NCBI GenBank assembly: GCA_021159785.1
Contig: JAGHDU010000008.1
Coordinates: 1-5,032, forward strand
Direction: 5' to 3'
From: Staphylothermus sp.
GTDB taxonomy: Archaea; Thermoproteota; Thermoprotei_A; Sulfolobales; Desulfurococcaceae
Length of the DNA: 5,032 bases
Of the stretch, positions 1 through 5,032 are shown in pieces. The translations under genes and the position numbers were made by a program. The notes under the pieces were generated by a model. The model was not told the origin of the DNA and searched no databases. It saw nothing but the letters and a program-made list of their open reading frames with translations. Position 1 is the stretch's first letter. Each line of letters starts with the position of its first letter.

Positions 1-278
1 CTATAGTATTTGGTCATAATATCCATCATAATATCCTTCTTGAACCAATAGATATCAAATGAATAAACCCATACCTTATTGGATTCACTCCAATACTTAT
101 CAAGCAGTGTACTAGCTATTTTCTCAGCATCCTTAACATCATCAATATTAACAATAATGCTACTCTCAGCACTAGATCCACGTAGAATATAGTAGTTAAC
201 ATATAGAAATGCCACAGAATATAGCACAACAACAAGTAAGAAAATTATAAGCAACAATTTATAGTTGCGAAAAGGCAT
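1..278 (-). CDS. Membrane-anchored protein of unknown function, N-terminal part (cut by window edge)
   Basis: Reading the minus strand from the ATG at 278 gives 92 uninterrupted codons that run off the left edge, so the C-terminus is missing. The protein starts MPFRNYK and then has one strongly hydrophobic stretch at about residues 8-32, which reads as an uncleaved signal anchor or signal peptide with a basic N-terminus. After it comes a mixed-charge soluble segment (about residues 33-92) with acidic and lysine residues and several aromatics (YW, VW, IYWFKK), presumably on the outer face of the membrane. An in-frame GTG nine bases upstream (287) is an alternative start; a TGA lies further upstream in the same frame, so the start cannot be much earlier. 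No clear Shine-Dalgarno precedes either start. I do not recognise the family. It is transcribed divergently from the gene at 617. The coding call rests on the open frame plus a sensible membrane-anchor profile. Confidence 0.68.
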   Translation of the reverse strand, partial: MPFRNYKLLLIIFLLVVVLYSVAFLYVNYYILRGSSAESSIIVNIDDVKDAEKIASTLLDKYWSESNKVWVYSFDIYWFKKDIMMDIMTKYY

Positions 279-333
279 AATGAGCACTCGAATCGTTTCT
301 CTACTACGTCATTTGTTCTATTTACACGAAAAA

Positions 334-342
334 CTATATATT
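334..342 (-). promoter_or_regulatory. Candidate TATA box for the minus-strand membrane protein
   Basis: On the minus strand this reads AATATATAG within an AT-rich stretch. An archaeal TATA box usually sits about 26 bases before the transcription start, which would put the start near 312 and give a leader of roughly 25-35 bases before the GTG/ATG at 287/278. This rests on sequence and spacing only; such AT-rich words are common in this genome type. Confidence 0.3.
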
Positions 343-567
343 CATTATCCTCGAGCTATCTTATCCAAGAGACAAAAATATTGATCATTATTGGGGATCA
401 CTTATAGGAAATTAAGCTCATTCATATTCTTGTTCTTGGACCACCATACTACTCAGATTCTATAATGACGACTTTGTACAAATCATTTCCAAACTTCTAA
501 TAAACAAAACGGATCAAATGCATTCTATGTATGTTTAAGCACATAATTTTACAGCATTTTAATCGCC

Positions 568-582
568 TTATACATTTTTATG
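568..582 (+). promoter_or_regulatory. Candidate TATA region for the 617 gene
   Basis: The plus strand reads TTATACATTTTTATG here. If the TTATACAT part is the TATA box, transcription would begin near 597, giving a leader of about 20 bases that contains the GGTGGTG ribosome site. Spacing suits an archaeal promoter, but the match is loose and the exact box is ambiguous. Confidence 0.3.
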
Positions 583-606
583 GGAGAAGTTATTTCTAGA
601 GTACTT

Positions 607-613
607 GGTGGTG
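607..613 (+). promoter_or_regulatory. Ribosome binding site GGTGGTG that fixes a TTG start
   Basis: GGTGGTG lies three bases before the TTG at 617 and includes the GGTG core complementary to the archaeal 16S rRNA 3' end. The three spacer bases are an in-frame TAG, so translation of this frame cannot begin earlier. The next in-frame ATG is at codon 43, with the conserved-looking N-terminal segment lost, so the TTG is by far the best start. Confidence 0.6.
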
Positions 614-616
614 TAG

Positions 617-1108
617 TTGGCTGTTCCTTCGCCTACGACTTATCCCAGAATTGGCTATCCGTATTATTACTATCCTATTGAGGGTACTGTGTATGATCTT
701 CAGGTCACGGGTGATGAAGTATTGTTGAATACTAGTAATGGTATGTTGAGGTATAGGATTAAGGGTATGAGTGTTAAGTATTTGAGGGTGCCTTCTCAGA
801 ATATTAGGTTGATTGTGTTTGCATTGATTGCTATTATTATGGGTTTTGTGGCGTTCATGTTCTTCACTATTACTTCTTCGCCTCTGAGTGTTAATGTTGG
901 ATCGTTGTTCACTATGTTTATGGTACTCTTCGTGATAGTGGCTGCATTAATAATGGCTACTTCAATATCTGCTTATACGCCGAAACCAGTGCTCGTGGTT
1001 ATAGATGGTGCTGGGGTAGAGCATTATTATTTGATTCATCGAAGTAATAGGGAGAAGATCATACAGCTTGCAACACAGTATAAGCCGAGACAGGAAAACT
1101 CGTTCTGA
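617..1108 (+). CDS. Two-helix membrane protein of unknown function
   Basis: 163 codons from a TTG start to TGA, preceded by a well-placed GGTGGTG. The N-terminus is rich in proline and tyrosine (a YPYYYYP run at residues 14-20). Residues about 22-58 look like short beta strands (EGTVYDLQV, DEVLLNT, MLRYRIKG, VKYLRV). Two strong hydrophobic helices follow at about 63-85 and 97-119, joined by a short loop (SSPLSVNVGS). The tail returns to strand-strand-helix: PVLVVIDGAG, VEHYYLIHR, then a helix at about 144-156 (NREKIIQLATQ), ending in a charged tail. Both soluble parts are therefore predicted on the same side of the membrane, most likely the cytoplasm. This layout resembles bacterial-PH-like domains interrupted by a membrane hairpin (DUF6232 is a family I recall with such an order), but this is inference from topology, not from a recognised motif. 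No catalytic residues stand out. No operon partner is clear; the next gene begins 115 bases downstream. Confidence 0.78.
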   Translation: MAVPSPTTYPRIGYPYYYYPIEGTVYDLQVTGDEVLLNTSNGMLRYRIKGMSVKYLRVPSQNIRLIVFALIAIIMGFVAFMFFTITSSPLSVNVGSLFTMFMVLFVIVAALIMATSISAYTPKPVLVVIDGAGVEHYYLIHRSNREKIIQLATQYKPRQENSF

Positions 1109-1118
1109 ACAAAGTTGG

Positions 1119-1133
1119 TTTTTACCTATTTTT
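1119..1133 (+). terminator. T-rich archaeal-type terminator candidate
   Basis: Two runs of five T (1119-1123 and 1129-1133) occur 11-25 bases after the stop codon of the two-helix protein. Archaeal RNA polymerase commonly terminates at such U-tracts without a hairpin, so this is a plausible end of that transcript, separating it from the CMD-family gene. Confidence 0.4.
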
Positions 1134-1178
1134 CATTTGTACGGTGTTTTGGAGCATACATTAATAGACGCCTTCCTC

Positions 1179-1188
1179 AATATTATTT
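1179..1188 (+). promoter_or_regulatory. Weak TATA candidate for the CMD-family gene
   Basis: AATATTATTT lies about 36-45 bases before the ATG at 1224. A start about 26 bases downstream would fall near 1209, just before the AGGGTG ribosome site. The match is weak and rests on position and AT content; the gene could instead be read through from upstream. Confidence 0.22.
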
Positions 1189-1210
1189 GCTCATGAAAAT
1201 ATGTTCTCAA

Positions 1211-1216
1211 AGGGTG
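1211..1216 (+). promoter_or_regulatory. Ribosome binding site AGGGTG for the CMD-family gene
   Basis: AGGGTG ends seven bases before the first of two tandem ATG codons (1224 and 1227). The spacing suits the first ATG and is still usable for the second, so the start is certain to within one codon. Confidence 0.5.
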
Positions 1217-1223
1217 TTTAGTT

Positions 1224-1568
1224 ATGATGGAGGAGCTTGTTCGTGAGTTCTTCGAATCTGTTAAGGAGTGGAGGAAGAATAGTCCTAAGCAGATCAAGGC
1301 TTTCCTAGACTTCTTACAGACTGTTCGTGAACCTGATGCGTTGGATGTTAAGACTAAGGAGCTTATTGCTGTTGCTCTCGCTGTTGCTGCTAGGTGTGAA
1401 TGGTGTATCGCGTTACACGTGAAGGAGGCTTTAGAAGCTGGTGCCAGTCTTGAAGAGATCCGTGAGGCTGCCTGGGTTGCTGTACTAATGGGTGGTGGTC
1501 CCTGCTTAGCGTATATGCAACTTGTTGAGAAGGCTTTGAAAGAATACACTGGTAAAGAAGAAAAGTAA
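1224..1568 (+). CDS. Carboxymuconolactone decarboxylase / AhpD-fold family protein
   Basis: A 114-residue, all-helical, soluble protein of the CMD family (Pfam PF02627 type). The core runs from about residue 40 to 100: KTKELIAVALAVAA, then CEWCIALH, then a helix-turn-helix part (EAGASLEEIREAAW) and the glycine-rich LMGGGP typical of the family. The redox site is intact: Glu46, Cys58, Cys61 and His65. Their spacing equals that of the AhpD peroxidase of Mycobacterium tuberculosis as I remember it (E118, C130, C133, H137). This supports a thiol-disulfide or hydroperoxide-reducing role over true carboxymuconolactone decarboxylation, for which no pathway genes are present. A further cysteine, Cys94, follows LMGGGP. 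Its length is normal for a minimal single-domain member, which usually forms oligomers. The substrate and electron donor cannot be read from the sequence. It converges on leuS, with stops 20 bases apart. Confidence 0.93.
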   Translation: MMEELVREFFESVKEWRKNSPKQIKAFLDFLQTVREPDALDVKTKELIAVALAVAARCEWCIALHVKEALEAGASLEEIREAAWVAVLMGGGPCLAYMQLVEKALKEYTGKEEK

Positions 1569-1588
1569 TCCAAGATGAGAAAAGTGTG

Positions 1589-4498
1589 TTAGTGGAGATA
1601 GATTCCGGGTTTTAGTGGATGGGCTTTTTCTGCTCTTGGTACCTTTTGTGTTCTTGCTTCTTCTTCCCACATAATTGTTATTTCTAGCCCTGTCTTTTTC
1701 TCTATATAGTTCTTGGCTTCTACTAGGACATTGTATTCATTGGTTGGGTTGACTTTGAGTGCTTCTTTGAGTGGTGCTTTCTTGTATTGTTGGATCGTGT
1801 CTATGATTTCTTTTTCTCTTCCTTTTAGGCCGTGCTTGTCTCTTATACTCTGTATGATCTCCTTTATGCTTTTGCCTTGTTCTACTAGTTTCACTACTTC
1901 ATACTTCCATGGTGAAGCAACAATTATCACGGCCTTAGTGGGTTTCGGTGATAATACGTTTAATACGTTCTTAATGTCATCAACTAGTCTCTCAACCATG
2001 TTCTCTAATGCTTCTACTTCCTCGTTTATTTCTTCTTTCTTCGCCACTGGCCATTCATTGAGGGATAAGAAGCCTTCGCCATTCATCCATGACCATATTT
2101 CTTCTGTTAGATGCGGTATGACTGGGTTCAATAATTTGATCCATTTGTCGAGGATTCTCTTAACCATACATAGTGCTTCTTCGGGACTTGTTCTCTCTCT
2201 ATAATGGTCTATTATTGATAGTACTTGGTAGAAGGCGTTCTGGACATAGTCTCTGATCTCCATGTTGTCGAGTGCGTTTGTTGCTTCTTCTATAATCTTG
2301 TTGAATCTAGACATAAACCATTTATCGATGAATCTCTCACCACATGTTTCCTTGCATTCTGCGCGTAATGCTTTTTCTGCTAGTACTTTGAATTTTCTGA
2401 GGTTGTCAATTACCATTTCTACTTCTTTTTCTCTCCAATCAAGTATTGTATCGAGATTAGCTGCACCTGCTGCATATAGTCTGAAGAGGTCAGCTGAGTA
2501 TTTCTCTGCAATATCTCTCAGTAGGATCACGTTGCCCTTGCTCTTGCTCATCTTTACTCCTTCACGTATAACCATTTCGTTAAGACTAATCATTCTAGGC
2601 CAATGCTCTGGTGGGAAGAGTGCTACATGGTGGAATACGAAGAATGATAGATGATTACTGATGTGTGCTATACCAGTGTGTCTTTGGTCAACGGGGTACC
2701 AGTAAGTGAATTCTTTCCTCATTTCTTCAAGGACTTCTACAGGGATCTTTGTCTCAGCGGATATTTTCTTGGGGTCTCCTTTTCCATGGAATACGTAGTC
2801 AAAGACTTCTGGTTTGAGTTGTTCTGCCTTGATATTATTCTTCCTAATAATATGTATAATCGTGTAGAAAGCCATATAGATAGTTGAGTCACTAAGGCTC
2901 TCAATAATCCATTCTGGGTCAAATGGTAGTCTTGTACCTAGTCCTCTTTTACGTGCACATGGTCTTTTCTCAAGCCAATCGATAGCATCAAGCATTGCTT
3001 TCTTGTATTTGACAGGTATTATTTTGAGTTCTTTTTCAACATATTCCCTAGTTTTTTCTTTCCACCATGGCACGCTATAGTCTATATACCATTGACCCTT
3101 GATCTTAGCTGCTATAATCTTTCCGCCGGCTCTACAGAATGCTTTGCGGTTGAGTTCGTAGAAGATGAAAGCCATATTCATTGATATAAGCTTCTTCTTG
3201 ATCTTCTCCTTTGCTTCACTAACGCTGAGACCCTTGAATTCTGGATCATCAACGATCATTTTACCTCTATAGTACTGCTCTCTATAGGCTGTCTTAGTAG
3301 CTTCTACTAGTCTTGGGTCGTATTGGCTGGTGATCCCCATTTGTTCGACAACAACGGCTGCATGATGACCCTCCACGCCAGGGACTTCTATGATCTTTAT
3401 TGGTTCTATGTCTTTGACTATGGATGGGTCTAAACCATATTCTCTGAGTTGCTCCGGGTTTCTCTTAAGCTCCATTAAAGCAGCATAGTCATAGGGCGCG
3501 TCGCTGGGCTCACTATACACTACGCCAGTAGCGTTGTCTGGGTCAACGAATTTCGCTGGGAGAACATATAGTTCTCTTCCGAGAGGACTTATGCATTTCT
3601 TACCAAGTAATTCTCTGCCCTTGAATTCTTTGAGAACTTTGAATTCATCATCTGGGTGTTGATGCTGTAGCTTGACGAGGGCTTCTTTGGAAATAATTAT
3701 TTTTTCTCCACGCCACTTCACTAATACATAGTCGGCTTCCGGATTAACCCATAAATTAGTGGCGCCGAAAAGGGTCTCTGGTCTGAGAGTAGCTGCTACG
3801 AGATAAGTATTTTCTTCGTCTACGAGTTTGAACTTTATAGCTGTGAACTCAAGTATTTCGACAGGGTTAACATCTGCATCCTGTATATCGTCTTCTCCTT
3901 CGGGTTGTTTATGGAGTAGACAATATGTTACAATATGGTCTCCTTGAGTAATCAGTCCTTTCTCTTTTAGTCTTAGAAACTGCCAAGTGACAAAGGCATT
4001 GTATACTGGTTCTCCTGTATGGAATTTTCTTCTCCAATCAATGCTATATCCTAGTGCATCGAAATCCAAGTGGACTCGTTCAGCAAAGAAAGTAGCTAGT
4101 TTGAGAGGGTCTTTGAAGGACTCAATTATTTTCTCGACCTCAACGGGGTCTTTGACATATACCGAGACGTATCCCTTATACCTATTAATGATCTTTTCTT
4201 CTCCACGAGCAATTCTCTCAGAAATAGCTATGATCGGTGTACCAGTTATGTGGAAAGCCATTGGGAAAAGAACATTGTAGCCACGGAGCCTCTTATACCT
4301 AGCAACAATGTCTCCAATAGTATATGTACGACCATGACCAATGTGGAGAGGAGCATTAGTATATGGGTAAGGCACAGTTATGAAATACTTAGGTTTATCT
4401 GGTTCCACACGTGGCTCAAATGCTCTTGCTTCACGCCACTTCTCCTGCCACTTAACCTCAATGCTCCTTAGCCACGCGAGAAAGTCATTTTTCTCCAC
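1589..4498 (-). CDS. leuS: Leucyl-tRNA synthetase, archaeal type
   Basis: Cytoplasmic class I synthetase that charges tRNA(Leu) with leucine using ATP. From the GTG at 4498 it has 969 residues, normal for archaeal LeuRS. The order is: N-terminal Rossmann half with the HIGH signature at about 52-55 (PYTNAPLHIGHG); an inserted CP1 editing domain at about 200-440 with the threonine-rich TLRPETLFG motif (about 237-245) and the conserved aspartate in SDAPYDYAAL (about 337), used to hydrolyse mischarged tRNA; the second catalytic half with KMSKS at about 649-653; a helical anticodon-binding domain at about 710-810; and an archaeal C-terminal domain ending PLKPGIYLH that in this family contacts tRNA(Leu). 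No key residue is missing and no frameshift is seen. The open frame extends to a TTG at 4519, but GGTGGTG four bases before the GTG argues for the shorter form. It lies downstream of a ferredoxin gene on the same strand, 146 bases away, and is probably transcribed separately. No attenuation or T-box-like leader is visible. Confidence 0.98.
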   Translation of the reverse strand: MEKNDFLAWLRSIEVKWQEKWREARAFEPRVEPDKPKYFITVPYPYTNAPLHIGHGRTYTIGDIVARYKRLRGYNVLFPMAFHITGTPIIAISERIARGEEKIINRYKGYVSVYVKDPVEVEKIIESFKDPLKLATFFAERVHLDFDALGYSIDWRRKFHTGEPVYNAFVTWQFLRLKEKGLITQGDHIVTYCLLHKQPEGEDDIQDADVNPVEILEFTAIKFKLVDEENTYLVAATLRPETLFGATNLWVNPEADYVLVKWRGEKIIISKEALVKLQHQHPDDEFKVLKEFKGRELLGKKCISPLGRELYVLPAKFVDPDNATGVVYSEPSDAPYDYAALMELKRNPEQLREYGLDPSIVKDIEPIKIIEVPGVEGHHAAVVVEQMGITSQYDPRLVEATKTAYREQYYRGKMIVDDPEFKGLSVSEAKEKIKKKLISMNMAFIFYELNRKAFCRAGGKIIAAKIKGQWYIDYSVPWWKEKTREYVEKELKIIPVKYKKAMLDAIDWLEKRPCARKRGLGTRLPFDPEWIIESLSDSTIYMAFYTIIHIIRKNNIKAEQLKPEVFDYVFHGKGDPKKISAETKIPVEVLEEMRKEFTYWYPVDQRHTGIAHISNHLSFFVFHHVALFPPEHWPRMISLNEMVIREGVKMSKSKGNVILLRDIAEKYSADLFRLYAAGAANLDTILDWREKEVEMVIDNLRKFKVLAEKALRAECKETCGERFIDKWFMSRFNKIIEEATNALDNMEIRDYVQNAFYQVLSIIDHYRERTSPEEALCMVKRILDKWIKLLNPVIPHLTEEIWSWMNGEGFLSLNEWPVAKKEEINEEVEALENMVERLVDDIKNVLNVLSPKPTKAVIIVASPWKYEVVKLVEQGKSIKEIIQSIRDKHGLKGREKEIIDTIQQYKKAPLKEALKVNPTNEYNVLVEAKNYIEKKTGLEITIMWEEEARTQKVPRAEKAHPLKPGIYLH

Positions 4499-4502
4499 AA
4501 AA

Positions 4503-4509
4503 CACCACC
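4503..4509 (-). promoter_or_regulatory. Ribosome binding site GGTGGTG that decides the leuS start
   Basis: On the minus strand GGTGGTG is followed by TTTT and then GTG (4498). It is the same seven bases, at nearly the same spacing, as the site before the gene at 617. It lies inside the longer frame beginning at the TTG at 4519, whose extra residues (MFAWWCF) read as translated leader. No such site precedes that TTG. Confidence 0.7.
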
Positions 4510-4542
4510 ACGCAAACAAAGCACTAAATTACGTAAATACTA

Positions 4543-4551
4543 GATAAATAA
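4543..4551 (-). promoter_or_regulatory. Candidate TATA box for leuS
   Basis: The minus strand reads TTATTTATC, in an AT-rich stretch. A start about 26 bases downstream would fall near 4521, giving a leader of roughly 22 bases that holds the GGTGGTG site. A second AT-rich candidate lies further upstream at about 4569-4577. Sequence and spacing are the only evidence. Confidence 0.33.
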
Positions 4552-4571
4552 TAGAATGTAGAGACACAAAT

Positions 4572-4602
4572 AAAAATTGACTCTAAGAGAATCCAAGATT
4601 CT
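4572..4602 (-). terminator. Hairpin plus T-run, candidate terminator of the ferredoxin gene
   Basis: A perfect six-base inverted repeat, AGAATC (4588-4593) and GATTCT (4597-4602), with a three-base loop is followed on the minus strand, 11 bases later, by five T (4576-4572). It sits 43-73 bases past the ferredoxin stop and upstream of the leuS promoter candidate. A small second palindrome, CTCT-A-AGAG (4581-4589), overlaps one arm. Archaeal termination mainly needs the T-tract; the hairpin may be incidental or act in 3' end stability. Confidence 0.35.
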
Positions 4603-4644
4603 ATTTCAATACAAGTGTTTTATTATATGTGGCATTGAAAATGC

Positions 4645-5028
4645 TTATTGTTTCATTAGCTCTTCCTTGATCTTCATGAGCTTTTTCCTAGACTTTATAA
4701 TTGCTTGTGCTTTGTCTCTCATTTTTCTTAAGTATCCAAGTGGTGGGAAAAGTATTGCATCTCGCGGACATAGTTTTGCACAAGTATCGCAACCAACCAT
4801 ACAATTATATGGTCTGGCTACTATGGGTCTCATCTTTTCAAAGTCCCAATCATATACTACTCTACCACTACAGGTTAGGAAACACAATCCACAACCTATA
4901 CATCTTTCATAATCTATTCTTGGATACCACTCAATTTCTTTTCTTGGTATACCGTACCAATCTGTGTCTGATAAATCCTTGATCGGTCTTCCTAATACAT
5001 CTTTACTAATAATTTTATGCTCAGTCAT
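4645..5028 (-). CDS. Ferredoxin-like protein with two [4Fe-4S] cluster motifs
   Basis: 127 residues from the ATG at 5028 to TAA. Eight cysteines form two cluster motifs: C43-x2-C46-x2-C49-x3-C53 (CIGCGLCFLTC, followed by Ser, not the usual Pro) and C76-x3-C80-x2-C83-x3-C87-P. The extra residue in the second motif (CMVGC) and the 22-residue linker between motifs, containing GRVVYDWDFEKMRP, set it apart from the compact clostridial type. The first 36 residues lack cysteines, and the last 30 are a lysine-rich helix (RKMRDKAQAIIKSRKKLMK), perhaps a partner-binding surface. There is no signal peptide, so a cytoplasmic electron carrier or an electron-transfer subunit of a larger redox enzyme is expected; the partner is not in the window. 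The true start could lie beyond the right edge, as the frame is still open in the codon before this ATG. The ATGA at the start would also permit an overlapping upstream stop codon. Confidence 0.9.
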   Translation of the reverse strand: MTEHKIISKDVLGRPIKDLSDTDWYGIPRKEIEWYPRIDYERCIGCGLCFLTCSGRVVYDWDFEKMRPIVARPYNCMVGCDTCAKLCPRDAILFPPLGYLRKMRDKAQAIIKSRKKLMKIKEELMKQ

Positions 5029-5032
5029 ATGA

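Larger units (their letters stand above)
279..616. other. Divergent intergenic region without a supportable gene
   Basis: This stretch of about 340 bases separates two divergently transcribed genes. On both strands I find only very short open frames (about 7-13 codons) without convincing ribosome sites, apart from one overlapping 33-codon frame starting at 580 that I reject. I see no tRNA, no C/D-box sRNA motif pair, no tandem repeats and no CRISPR-like units. It does contain promoter candidates at both ends and a weak inverted repeat, TGATC (382-386) with GATCA (396-400), around a nine-base loop. The gap is long for a compact archaeal genome, so it could hold regulatory sites or an unrecognised small RNA, but nothing visible proves it. 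Confidence 0.5.

Noticed and set aside
382..400. Inverted repeat TGATC / GATCA in the divergent gap
   Set aside because: Only five base pairs with a nine-base loop; expected by chance in AT-rich DNA. Not strong enough to call an operator.
580..681. 33-codon frame beginning ATGGGAGAAG that overlaps the start of the 617 gene out of frame
   Set aside because: It has no ribosome site before the ATG and lies partly in a TATA-like stretch. The 617 frame has a good GGTGGTG and a coherent membrane-protein profile. A regulatory leader peptide cannot be excluded but nothing supports it.
1133..1573. 146-codon open frame on the minus strand opposite the CMD-family gene
   Set aside because: It is almost entirely antisense to a gene with clear family motifs and a ribosome site. 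Its translation is Ser/Ala/Thr-rich low-complexity sequence with no recognisable domain, typical of a shadow frame.
1567..1576. AATCCAAGAT, also found at 4590-4599
   Set aside because: A ten-base match between two non-coding spots, not extended on either side and not part of any recognisable repeat family; probably chance.
1713..2204. 163-codon plus-strand open frame inside leuS
   Set aside because: Antisense to the C-terminal domain of leuS. The composition (Ser, Leu, Phe-rich) reflects the complement of Glu/Lys-rich coding sequence, and no motif is present.
2262..2654. 130-codon plus-strand open frame inside leuS
   Set aside because: Antisense to the KMSKS and helical region of leuS; Ser/Leu-rich shadow translation without a ribosome site or domain.
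4632..4644. GCATT-GAA-AATGC hairpin directly after the ferredoxin stop codon
   Set aside because: Five base pairs, three-base loop and no T-tract follows it; the downstream hairpin plus T-run is a better terminator candidate.
4577..4912. 111-codon plus-strand open frame opposite the ferredoxin
   Set aside because: It overlaps a gene whose eight cysteines form two cluster motifs. The translation is a hydrophobic/Ser-rich mirror with no independent support.
1..5032. Search by eye for CRISPR repeats, tRNA genes, C/D-box sRNAs, insertion sequences and attachment sites
   Set aside because: No regularly spaced repeats, no GGTTCRANYCC-like T-loop in a cloverleaf context, no paired TGATGA/CTGA boxes at proper spacing outside coding sequence, and no transposase-like frame or terminal inverted repeats were found.

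Overview
The window looks like a piece of a hyperthermophilic crenarchaeal chromosome. The strongest clue is a full-length leucyl-tRNA synthetase of the archaeal/eukaryotic type, ending in the archaeal-style tail PLKPGIYLH. Other clues are the clearly AT-rich composition, frequent GTG/TTG starts preceded by GGTG-type Shine-Dalgarno sequences, AT-rich archaeal-like promoter elements, and small CMD-family and ferredoxin genes. A Desulfurococcales member such as Staphylothermus would fit, but that is an impression from protein style and was not tested.

Layout from left to right. (1) 1-278, minus: the N-terminal 92 codons of a single-pass membrane-anchored protein of unknown function, cut by the window edge. 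(2) 279-616: a gap of about 340 bp with divergent promoter candidates and no gene I can support. (3) 617-1108, plus: an unrecognised 163-residue protein with two membrane helices and a TTG start. (4) 1224-1568, plus: a minimal carboxymuconolactone-decarboxylase/AhpD-fold protein with the intact E...CxxC...H redox site. (5) 1589-4498, minus: leuS. Its start is best placed at an internal GTG rather than at the upstream TTG, because a GGTGGTG Shine-Dalgarno lies between the two. (6) 4499-4644: a short intergenic stretch with a candidate ferredoxin terminator (hairpin plus T-run) and a candidate leuS promoter. (7) 4645-5028, minus: a ferredoxin-like protein with eight cysteines in two cluster motifs.

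The genes do not form an obvious pathway. leuS is housekeeping. The CMD/AhpD-like protein and the ferredoxin are both redox proteins but lie on opposite strands on either side of leuS, so no joint function is implied. The plus-strand CMD gene and minus-strand leuS converge with only 20 bp between stop codons, so their transcript ends very likely overlap. I found no CRISPR array, mobile element, tRNA, rRNA or convincing novel system. The most useful observations are start-codon corrections, the fold topology of the two-helix protein, and the metal/redox motif details.
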